Below, in pieces: positions 1-6,152 of a stretch of DNA of 11,193 nucleotides (positions are counted from its first letter, which is position 1; each line of letters starts with the position of its first letter). Position numbers and translations under genes: made by a program. The stretch comes from Acidaminococcaceae bacterium (GTDB taxonomy: Bacteria; Bacillota; Negativicutes; Acidaminococcales; Acidaminococcaceae). Location of the stretch: contig JAFSOW010000010.1 in NCBI GenBank assembly GCA_017443165.1, forward strand, positions 1 to 11,193. Reading direction: 5' to 3'. Below the pieces are notes generated by a model that was given only the letters and a program-made list of their open reading frames with translations, made no database searches and had not been told where the DNA came from.

Positions 1-813
1 TCCGGCTCCTACCGAATTCACCAAGGTGCCTTTGGGGGAATGACAGCGGTATATCTTACCATCCTCCCCAGCCAGAAGGGCCCCGTCGCCTCCCAGAGAT
101 ACCAGCACATTCTGCGCTCCCTGCTGCTGCAATTTTTCGGCGCAGGCAGCCACCTCTTCGTCGGTACGGAGTTCCACTTGAAAGAGTTCTTCCAGCTCTT
201 CTTTATTCGGTTTTATCAAAAAAGGATGACAGGGTATGGCGCTGGTCAGAAGGTCCCCTTCCGCGTCCACTACCACACGAACCTGTTTCCCGTTCATCCG
301 TTTCAAAATCTTCCGGTAGGTATCCGGGGGAAGTCCCTTGGAAATACTCCCGGACAGCACCAGTATGTCTTCACGGCCCAATGTTTCAAACTGCCGAAAC
401 AGCAACTGGAGATTATCATCGGATATTTCAGGTCCTAACCCGTTGACTGCCGTTTCCGCTCCGGTTTCTGCCAGCGCCGCTTCTGTACCATCCGCGTTTT
501 CCTCTCCTGCCAGCACCGTTTTTCCGGCGCCGATCTTCACATTGATCCGGGACAGACCTTCCTCCAGATGGATAAAGTCACACCGGCAGCCTGCCAGACA
601 GGAAAGCCGTTCGATTTCCGCACCGGTAAAACCGGCAACAAAGCCCAGCAGTTTCACCGGAAGCCCCAGACGCCGGAGAATAATACCAACATTAATCCCC
701 TTTCCTCCCGGATAAACAGCCTCCTGAACAACACGGTTGATGGTCCCTGCCCGAAATATCGGCATGTGTACCGTATAGTCCAAAGATGGATTAAAGGTTA
801 CGGTATATATCAT
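1..813 (-). CDS. fruK: 1-phosphofructokinase (PfkB family), 3' end outside the window
   Basis: The enzyme phosphorylates fructose 1-phosphate to fructose 1,6-bisphosphate with ATP in the cytoplasm, downstream of a fructose PTS. The 271 visible codons begin MIYTVTFNPSLDYTV, the typical start of the FruK/LacC subgroup. The first PfkB signature, PGGKGINV, is at residues 35-42. GPEISDDNLQLL lies near residue 127, and the nucleotide-binding part with LIKPNKEELEELF is near residues 199-211. The last visible residues, VNSVGAG, are the start of the second signature (GAGD), so the window ends one residue before the catalytic Asp and roughly 40 residues are missing. The ATG at 813 has a strong Shine-Dalgarno sequence (AAGGGGG, 7 bases upstream). 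Residues about 95-120 hold a Gly/Ala/Glu-rich stretch that looks like an insertion compared with usual FruK. Tagatose-6-phosphate kinase (LacC) is the main alternative. The family call is firm; the substrate is inferred from similarity. Confidence 0.9.
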   Translation of the reverse strand, partial: MIYTVTFNPSLDYTVHMPIFRAGTINRVVQEAVYPGGKGINVGIILRRLGLPVKLLGFVAGFTGAEIERLSCLAGCRCDFIHLEEGLSRINVKIGAGKTVLAGEENADGTEAALAETGAETAVNGLGPEISDDNLQLLFRQFETLGREDILVLSGSISKGLPPDTYRKILKRMNGKQVRVVVDAEGDLLTSAIPCHPFLIKPNKEELEELFQVELRTDEEVAACAEKLQQQGAQNVLVSLGGDGALLAGEDGKIYRCHSPKGTLVNSVGAG

Positions 814-879
814 GACAATTCCCCCTTCCAGGAAATCCGGCATTCGTTTTCCGCAACACTTGTAAAAAACCCTTAAAAG

Positions 880-911
880 AATTTGTACGCCGGCCAGCGC
901 ACAGACAAATT
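880..911 (-). terminator. Possible Rho-independent terminator upstream of fruK
   Basis: A perfect 7-base inverted repeat (AATTTGT at 880-886, ACAAATT at 905-911) encloses a GC-rich inner part (CGCT/GGCG around a GGCC loop). Read on the minus strand, the stem is followed by CTTTTAAGGGTTTTTT. It sits 14 bases after the stop codon of the 209-residue membrane protein and about 70 bases before fruK, so it could end the upstream transcript. The T-tract is broken by AAGGG and the stem is imperfect, with a bulge, so efficiency is uncertain. Confidence 0.4.
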
Positions 912-925
912 AACAGACACCCTCT

Positions 926-1555
926 TTATATCTGCCCCCCGGCCACCGGTAACAGGAAAAAATAAAGGATGAACATGACCAATATCCCGGTGACCACATG
1001 AAGCCATACAGCCATCACACCGTCCCTGTAATACAACAGCGCAATACCGATACCGGCTCCCATCATCAGAATCACCAGCGAAAGCACCAGACCTCCGAAC
1101 AACAGCTCCGGCATGCCTTTGATAAACAATACACAGCCTGCGGCAGCCAGCAAACAGGTAATTACGCTGGCCCAGGCCCAGCCTGTAAAACGGTTCCCCT
1201 CCTCCCGCAACATACGGTTAATATTCCAGCCGGTCAGCATGGCAAAAGCCGGAAAACTCAACACCAGACCAAGAGCCCGCTGCACATGAAACCAACCGGA
1301 AACAGTCAGGGTCGTCACGCCCCATAACAGCAAACACAGGTTCCGGCGCAGGTCTTCTGTCCGGCTCTCTGAAATACCGTCCTTGCAGGATTTCAACAAC
1401 AGGCCTGTCCAGGGAAACATGCCTGCCAGCAGCGTGGAAACAACAGACCAGATCAACGGTTCAGCCGGTGTGACCAGGGTTCCGTATAAAAACAGTACGC
1501 TGCTGAGCAATACTAGTCCGGCCCAGAACAGAACCCCTCCATTCCACCGGTTCAT
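926..1555 (-). CDS. Unrecognised multi-spanning membrane protein, 209 residues
   Basis: I do not recognise the family. The protein is strongly hydrophobic, with about six or seven likely membrane spans (roughly residues 8-26, 34-54, 73-88, 93-110, 125-146, 150-175 and 180-205). Short charged loops separate them, the longest being CKDGISESRTEDLRRN near residues 57-72. There is no cleavable signal peptide and no obvious catalytic motif. The open frame extends 40 codons further upstream, but I chose the ATG at 1555 because it overlaps the stop of the preceding gene in an ATGA, which indicates translational coupling. A Shine-Dalgarno-like AAAGG lies about 9 bases upstream. Its partner is a flippase-like integral membrane protein, so a shared role in envelope lipid or polymer handling is plausible, but that is inference from position only. 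Confidence 0.8.
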   Translation of the reverse strand: MNRWNGGVLFWAGLVLLSSVLFLYGTLVTPAEPLIWSVVSTLLAGMFPWTGLLLKSCKDGISESRTEDLRRNLCLLLWGVTTLTVSGWFHVQRALGLVLSFPAFAMLTGWNINRMLREEGNRFTGWAWASVITCLLAAAGCVLFIKGMPELLFGGLVLSLVILMMGAGIGIALLYYRDGVMAVWLHVVTGILVMFILYFFLLPVAGGQI

Positions 1556-2580
1556 TCCACAGGACCTTTCTGGTTTGTATTTTTTTCCGCAATGGAAAGC
1601 ACATTGGAACCAAAGGCACGCAAGGTGATGAAAGCTCCCAAGATGAAAGGCAGATACTCTGCCGTAAACCGCCATAAAACAGCCAGAATCCCTACCGTAC
1701 CGCTGGGCACCAAATGATTAAAGAGCGCCACAAACCCTGCTTCCGCAACGCCGCTGCCTCCCGGTGTAGGTGAAAAATACAGCACCAGATTCAGAAGATA
1801 CATACGTCCCATAACCTGAACCAGGTCAAAGGGGAACTGAAGGCCCAGAAAATAAGCGGGAACTGTCAGATAAATGAAGGTCAGGCTGACGCCTGACTCG
1901 ATAAACGCCCGCAACACCATAACAGGCTGTTTCCCCATGATATAGACCGCCTGACGGAAATCATAGTACAAACGGAAAGCCTGCCGCCGACGTTCATGTC
2001 GAAAATACCGGGAAAAATAGTAGATAATCCGTTTCGGGTAGTTTGTACGCATCAGCGCAACAGCTGCAACGGGAATAGCAATAAAAATTACTGAAACTGT
2101 CATGATGACAGGCATGGGGACCCAACTGGTGATGGCTTCATCCTGCTTCATAAAGATGGGCAGCATGACAATCAGGAAAAAGATGGACATAATGGTCCGT
2201 ACAAGGATGATTACGGTAGAACGGGCCACCGACACACCGGCCCGGCGCATAAACATTACCTGGGCAATTGCTCCGCCGGTTGCACCGGGCGTCAGCACCG
2301 CAAGAAAGTAATTACTTAACACCACTTTAACTACGTCGGGCAAAGGCAGATCTTCCCCGGTTATCCGGGCCAGGGTCAGCAGTCTCGTGCCGTCAAAGAA
2401 CAGCCCGATTGCCAGCGCCCCCAGAGCGCACAAAACAGACCATGAAGAAAACATGGTCAGGTAATCCAGCGCACGGATATCAAATGTAAAATAGATAACC
2501 GCCGCCGAAATAGAAAGAACAAATAAAACTACCAGCGCAATCCGCTTATACAGTTTATTACGATGCATGTCCTTTGTCAC
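1552..2580 (-). CDS. Flippase-like / lysylphosphatidylglycerol synthase-type transmembrane protein (UPF0104)
   Basis: This 342-residue integral membrane protein has about eight hydrophobic spans and matches the family typified by the membrane half of MprF and by many 'flippase-like domain' proteins. The visible family motifs are LTPGATGGAIAQVMFM (residues 96-111) and SPTPGGSGVAEAGF (residues 270-283). It lacks the soluble aminoacyl-transferase domain of MprF, so it should not aminoacylate lipids itself. Members of this group are thought to move or modify lipids, or to support glycolipid synthesis; the actual substrate here is unknown. The start is GTG at 2580, preceded by AGGAGA 4 bases upstream. 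The ATG four codons later has a poorly spaced site. The stop codon overlaps the start of the next membrane protein gene. rnhC ends 58 bases upstream, so it may be on the same transcript. Confidence 0.88.
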   Translation of the reverse strand: MTKDMHRNKLYKRIALVVLFVLSISAAVIYFTFDIRALDYLTMFSSWSVLCALGALAIGLFFDGTRLLTLARITGEDLPLPDVVKVVLSNYFLAVLTPGATGGAIAQVMFMRRAGVSVARSTVIILVRTIMSIFFLIVMLPIFMKQDEAITSWVPMPVIMTVSVIFIAIPVAAVALMRTNYPKRIIYYFSRYFRHERRRQAFRLYYDFRQAVYIMGKQPVMVLRAFIESGVSLTFIYLTVPAYFLGLQFPFDLVQVMGRMYLLNLVLYFSPTPGGSGVAEAGFVALFNHLVPSGTVGILAVLWRFTAEYLPFILGAFITLRAFGSNVLSIAEKNTNQKGPVE

Positions 2581-2638
2581 CAGTTCTCCTGCTGCGTCAT
2601 CTTACGCAACATGATATATGTTACCGTTGTTACAGCTG

Positions 2639-3694
2639 TTATATCTTTTGTGTATTGGCAAAGTGCAGCTTCACAAAATTTTCCAATACTTCTGTTCCCA
2701 TTTTCTGTACCAGTCGTCGCGCGGCATTAGTCGCAGCCTCTCCTCCGCCTTTGGGAATCTTTCCGATGCCGGCTTCCTTTCCCATATCCTCTATCGTCTG
2801 CAGAAAAGCAGCCCGGGCCAGCACACTGGCCGCAGCTACCGCAATATCCTCTTCTGCCCGGGGGCGCTGCCATACCTGCATCTCCGGCGCAAAAGCGCGG
2901 ACTCCTTCCGGAATACTGTCGTTTTTCGTAAACTGATCCACCAGAGCCTGCCGGCATTGCGGGTATTTCTGCCAGGTCTGTTTCAGTGCCGCAATATGCC
3001 CCAGCGCCAGCAGGGTATTCAGATTACCGCCCTGCTGCTGCACCTGTCCATACCGTATATTATACACATGGGGTTTCATAACAAGGACAGTATACGCAAG
3101 CGCTGTTTCTTCAATCAGATCTTTCAGCGCCAAAATCCTCGTGTCCGTCATGGACTTGCAATCTCTTACGCCCGCAGCCATTAAGGTGTTACCGCCGGCT
3201 ATGTCAAGACATACTGAAGCTACCACCAGCGGTCCGAAATAATCTCCTTTTCCGCTTTCGTCGCTTCCCATCCAAGTGCCGGAAAATCCCATTTCGTCGG
3301 ATAAGAGGATACGGGTCTGCCCGGAACTCAAGCGGGTTTGTCCAGCCTCATTTTTGCGCCATGCCCGGCTCATGTCTGATATGCTGTCAGCCGAGGGGGA
3401 TTTTGTCAAATATTTCCCATTGCCATTTCCGGAAACAGCTGCTGTATGATCCGCGAGTCCTGTATTCCTGAAGTGAATTTTATGAACCAACTCCATGGCC
3501 CGGACCTGCAACTCCGAATCCCCGCCCCCCCAAACGAGACGGATTCCTTTTTTTCCGTTATAAATATTGAGAGTAACTTTTTTAGCGGTATCGGTCAGGA
3601 TAATCTGAACGCCGTAGTTAATGTCTTTCGTCTGTACATTTCCCAGTGGGCACAGCGTTTCTTCGATTGTGTTAACGTATTCTTCAAAGTCCAA
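2639..3694 (-). CDS. rnhC: Ribonuclease HIII
   Basis: The enzyme cleaves the RNA strand of RNA-DNA hybrids, removing R-loops and primer remnants in the cytoplasm. The N-terminal part (about residues 1-75) resembles the TBP-like substrate-binding domain specific to RNase HIII. The catalytic domain starts at GSDESGKGDYFGPLVVAS (residues 143-160), giving D145 and E146. Other acidic positions of the fold are D178 in RDCKSMTD and D253 in LVDQF, and E281/E282 precede AVAAASVLAR. At 351 residues it is longer than the roughly 310 usual for the family. The extra length is mostly a hydrophilic linker (about residues 76-138) between the two domains. The start is TTG at 3694, with GAGGA 7 bases upstream; an in-frame TGA lies a short way further upstream, so no much longer start is possible. 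The 86-base gap to larC holds no clear terminator and only weak promoter-like sequence. Confidence 0.95.
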   Translation of the reverse strand: MDFEEYVNTIEETLCPLGNVQTKDINYGVQIILTDTAKKVTLNIYNGKKGIRLVWGGGDSELQVRAMELVHKIHFRNTGLADHTAAVSGNGNGKYLTKSPSADSISDMSRAWRKNEAGQTRLSSGQTRILLSDEMGFSGTWMGSDESGKGDYFGPLVVASVCLDIAGGNTLMAAGVRDCKSMTDTRILALKDLIEETALAYTVLVMKPHVYNIRYGQVQQQGGNLNTLLALGHIAALKQTWQKYPQCRQALVDQFTKNDSIPEGVRAFAPEMQVWQRPRAEEDIAVAAASVLARAAFLQTIEDMGKEAGIGKIPKGGGEAATNAARRLVQKMGTEVLENFVKLHFANTQKI

Positions 3695-3780
3695 AATGGG
3701 TTCCTCGATTTCTAAATTTACGGTTCACTGCCAGATGAGGACAAGAGATAATGATTCTTTAAACCATTTACAAAACCAAA

Positions 3781-5181
3781 TCACTTTTTATTGTTCAGTG
3801 CAGCGGCTTCCACTTTTTTTAAAGGCTGCCCGCTTTCCTGCGCTACACGTTTGCAGTCTTCAAATTCCGGGACAGAATTGATTACCTGCCCATGCAGCAG
3901 GCCTTCCTTAACACGCACATTCCCCCAGGGCGTATCCGCTTCTCTCCAGCGTCGTTCTAACGCGATACGCGCAACCGGGTAGCTGCGAATCCCCAGCGTG
4001 GTAGTTTCCATAAACATAATCTGCTGCAGTTTTTGCTGTACCGGCTTCCGGCAAAGCACCTTCAGCATCTGGGCCGGACGGCCTTTCTTCATAATGACAG
4101 GCTGCAGCCAGGCATCATTAGCTCCCGCTTCTAATAACCTGTCCAACACATAAGGCAATATTTCCGGATTCATATCATCAATATTGCATTCCAGCATGAA
4201 CAGCGTTTCGAGCCCGGCGTCCATTCCCCCGGGCAGACTACTTTCATCATATGTACCTATGTTAACGCGCAGCACATTAGGAATGGAAACATCGCGGGTG
4301 CCCGCGCCGTAACCAATTCTGGCAACCGTAAAACCGGCAGGCATCTCCTCCACCGGAACTGCCAGAACTTTTAAAAGAGCCGCCCCGGTAGGCGTTGTCA
4401 TCTCTTTATCTACAGTTCCCCTGTAATGAGGCATTCCCTGCAAAAGTTCCGCTGTAGCAGGAGCCGGCACCGGCATTTGTCCATGGGCGCATTCCACAAA
4501 ACCGAATCCGGTATTCACCGGGGCAGTAAAAAGCTTCTCAATCCCCAGATACTGCAGTGCCAGGATATTCCCGACTACATCAATAATGGTATCAATAGCA
4601 CCGACTTCATGGAAATGAATCTCTTCTACCGTACTGCCGTGTACCTTAGCTTCAGCTTTGGCTATTGCCAAAAACACTTCTTTGGCTTTGGAAACGGCCT
4701 CGTCAGAGAGTCCAGAATGATCCAGAATCTCTTCTATATCATGAAGGTTCCTGTGTTCGTGGTGATGATGATGTGTATGGTGGTCCTGTTCATGCCCATG
4801 ATGATGTTCGTGCCCGTGTTCATGATGATGACCATGATCGCAATTCTCTTCGTGCATATGTTCATGGTCATGACTGTGAGCAATACCGTGAGCATGCATC
4901 CAGGCATGGTCATGCCTTTGTTCGTGACAATGCCCGTGCTCATGGTCATAGCAATGTTCGTGGGTATGTTCGCATTCCCGTTCTTCCGGCAGCAGCACAT
5001 TAAAGTACCGTGCCTGGATTCCGCTTTTATTCACGCTCTTAAAAACCAACTCATAGTCTCCCAAATGCAGTTTGGCAAACTCGTCCTGCAGGTATTCAAA
5101 AGGTACTCCCGCATCCAGTAACGCTCCTAGCAGCATATTGCCACTGATACCGGCAAAAGGTTCCAGATATAAGGCTTTCAT
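3781..5181 (-). CDS. larC: Nickel-pincer cofactor biosynthesis protein LarC (nickel insertion, CTP-dependent)
   Basis: LarC inserts nickel into pyridinium-3,5-bisthiocarboxylic acid mononucleotide in a CTP-dependent cyclometallation, the last step in making the nickel-pincer nucleotide used by lactate racemase LarA and its relatives. The 466-residue protein starts MKALYLEPFAGISGNMLLGA, the typical N-terminus. It has IHFHEVGAIDTIIDVVG (residues 188-204), the MTTPTGAALL motif (261-270), and the C-terminal domain with ECNIDDMNPE (331-340) and MKKGRPAQMLKVLC (364-377). It is one continuous frame, whereas Lactobacillus plantarum larC is split and joined by programmed frameshifting. Residues 71-143 are an extreme His-rich insert. 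The ATG at 5181 was chosen over the longer frame to 5259, which would need a TTG without a ribosome-binding site, while 5181 has GGAGAGG just upstream. It lies 147 bases after larB. Confidence 0.95.
   Translation of the reverse strand: MKALYLEPFAGISGNMLLGALLDAGVPFEYLQDEFAKLHLGDYELVFKSVNKSGIQARYFNVLLPEERECEHTHEHCYDHEHGHCHEQRHDHAWMHAHGIAHSHDHEHMHEENCDHGHHHEHGHEHHHGHEQDHHTHHHHHEHRNLHDIEEILDHSGLSDEAVSKAKEVFLAIAKAEAKVHGSTVEEIHFHEVGAIDTIIDVVGNILALQYLGIEKLFTAPVNTGFGFVECAHGQMPVPAPATAELLQGMPHYRGTVDKEMTTPTGAALLKVLAVPVEEMPAGFTVARIGYGAGTRDVSIPNVLRVNIGTYDESSLPGGMDAGLETLFMLECNIDDMNPEILPYVLDRLLEAGANDAWLQPVIMKKGRPAQMLKVLCRKPVQQKLQQIMFMETTTLGIRSYPVARIALERRWREADTPWGNVRVKEGLLHGQVINSVPEFEDCKRVAQESGQPLKKVEAAALNNKK
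4753..4971 (-). repeat. Low-complexity His-rich coding tract within larC
   Basis: Codons 71-143 of larC encode about 34 histidines in 73 residues, mostly as alternating His-Glu, His-Asp and His-Gly, ending in runs such as HHTHHHHHEH. Cysteines occur at positions 77, 85 and 114, and at 70 just before it. At DNA level the tract is a degenerate CAT/CAC plus GAN/GGN pattern, not an exact tandem repeat, so selection on the protein composition is likelier than recent slippage. Histidine tracts of this type bind Ni(II) or Zn(II) in nickel-delivery proteins such as HypB and UreE, so storage or delivery of nickel to the LarC active site is a reasonable inference. Confidence 0.9.
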
Positions 5182-5196
5182 GTTCCTCTCCAAATA

Positions 5197-5225
5197 ACTG
5201 TTGCCAGGCTCTTGCCTGGTGCAGT
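5197..5225 (-). other. Hairpin in the larB-larC spacer
   Basis: Arms ACTG...CCAGGC and GCCTGG...CAGT flank a 4-base loop. The inner 6 pairs and outer 4 pairs are perfect; between them is a small asymmetric internal loop, which closes partly by G-T pairs on the plus strand. It lies just upstream of the larC ribosome-binding site in the larBC transcript. No T-run follows on the minus strand, so it is not a classical terminator. It could stabilise the larB message or modulate larC translation. Confidence 0.4.
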
Positions 5226-5328
5226 ATGTATTTCGGCCTCCGGCCATTTTCGTTTCCAAAGGTGATTTTTGTTCTTCAAAACGTCTTCTGACGAATGCGA
5301 CCGGACTTCCGGCTGCATGATAATCATA

Positions 5329-6084
5329 CTATCTCAGATGATTGATGATACTGGCCATACGTCCGGCGCCAAAACCATTGTCAATATTGACAACAGCTAC
5401 CCCCGCACTGCAACTGTTCAGCATACCCAGCAACGCTGACAGACCTTTGAAATTAGCACCGTAGCCAACGCTGGTAGGAACTGCGATAACCGGTTTGTCC
5501 ACCAGCCCTCCAACTACGCTGGCCAGCGCGCCTTCCATACCGGCAATGACGATAATCACATTCGCGCTGCGGATTTCTTCTACCTTTCCCAGCAGCCGAT
5601 GGATCCCCGCAACGCCCACATCGTAAATGCGTATGACCTCGTTCCCCATAATTTCCGCTGTCACGGCCGCTTCTTCCGCTACAGGCACGTCACTGGTCCC
5701 GGCAGTAATCACCGCAATCTTACGATCAGGATCTTTAGGCAGAGGTTCTTTTTCCAAAACAATCAGCCGGGCCCGCTCATAGTAGACTGCGTCCGGTAAA
5801 TTCGGCTTTACCGTCTCATATAATTCCTCCGAAGCTCTGGTTCCCAGCACATTCTTGTGGCGGGAGGCCAGTACTGATAAAATTGCGGAAGCCTGCCGAA
5901 TCGTCTTTCCCTCACAATAAACAACCTCCGGGAATCCCCGGCGAAAACTCCTGTCATGATCAAGCTTGGCAAACCCAAGGTCGGTCATATTCAATTGATG
6001 AAAACGCGCAATCACTTCTTCGTCAGAAAGGGTACCGGCTTTATAAGCTGCCAGCGCTTCCTTAATGTCTGTTTCATAGCTCAT
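5329..6084 (-). CDS. larB: Pyridinium-3,5-biscarboxylic acid mononucleotide synthase LarB
   Basis: LarB carboxylates and hydrolyses nicotinic acid adenine dinucleotide to give pyridinium-3,5-biscarboxylic acid mononucleotide, the first step of nickel-pincer nucleotide synthesis. The 251-residue length is normal. The N-terminal part carries LDHDRSFRRGFPEVVYCEGK (residues 41-60). The C-terminal half is the PurE-like carboxylase fold, with ITAGTSDVPVAEEA (126-139), AGMEGALASVVGGL (181-194) and the C-terminal NSCSAGVAVVNIDNGFGAGR (223-242). Cys225 in that last motif matches the position of the cysteine known to form a covalent adduct with the substrate in Lactobacillus plantarum LarB. The ATG at 6084 has AGGGTG 8 bases upstream. 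The gene follows the RND permease by 68 bases and precedes larC. The sulfur-transferase LarE and any LarA racemase are not in this window. Confidence 0.95.
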   Translation of the reverse strand: MSYETDIKEALAAYKAGTLSDEEVIARFHQLNMTDLGFAKLDHDRSFRRGFPEVVYCEGKTIRQASAILSVLASRHKNVLGTRASEELYETVKPNLPDAVYYERARLIVLEKEPLPKDPDRKIAVITAGTSDVPVAEEAAVTAEIMGNEVIRIYDVGVAGIHRLLGKVEEIRSANVIIVIAGMEGALASVVGGLVDKPVIAVPTSVGYGANFKGLSALLGMLNSCSAGVAVVNIDNGFGAGRMASIINHLR

Positions 6085-6102
6085 AATATAATCACCCTAA
6101 AC

Positions 6103-6117
6103 AGTTATAAAATAACT
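6103..6117. promoter_or_regulatory. Perfect AT-rich inverted repeat upstream of larB, possible operator
   Basis: AGTTATAAAATAACT is a perfect 6-base inverted repeat around AAA. It ends 18 bases from the larB start codon and overlaps the only AT-rich stretch in the gap between the RND gene and larB. The minus strand offers a -10-like TATAAC here, but no well-spaced -35 box. A regulator binding site at a larB promoter is possible; an AT-rich palindrome of this size can also arise by chance. Confidence 0.25.
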
Positions 6118-6152
6118 CGCTTCCTCTGATGCCCGGTCGACAAGAAATGTTG

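Noticed and set aside
1556..1675. 40-codon N-terminal extension of the 209-residue membrane protein
   Set aside because: It would overlap the flippase-like gene by 124 bases in another frame. The ATGA overlap at 1555-1552 is a much better start.
2581..2638. Terminator or attenuator between rnhC and the flippase-like gene
   Set aside because: Only short stems are present (for example TGCGT/ACGCA and AACAT/ATGTT), with no following T-run.
2618..3184. Plus-strand frame of 188 codons opposite rnhC
   Set aside because: It lies fully antisense to the conserved RNase HIII catalytic domain, with no recognisable domain or ribosome-binding site.
3695..3780. Promoter for rnhC in the larC-rnhC gap
   Set aside because: The best pair on the minus strand (TTGTAA, 17 bases, TATCTC) matches only 4 and 3 of 6 consensus bases, which is too weak to list as a feature.
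4753..4971. Tandem repeat array or CRISPR-like structure
   Set aside because: The units are degenerate codons for His-Glu, His-Asp and His-Gly without fixed length or spacers; it is protein-level low complexity.
4426..5121. Plus-strand frame of 231 codons rich in Met, Val and Phe
   Set aside because: It is the antisense of the larC His-rich tract: CAT/CAC codons read backwards give ATG/GTG, producing a false hydrophobic protein. There is no ribosome-binding site or family resemblance.
5182..5259. Longer larC N-terminus with 26 extra residues
   Set aside because: It would start at a TTG without a Shine-Dalgarno sequence and run through the spacer hairpin. The ATG at 5181 has a good site and gives the usual MKALYLEPFAG start.
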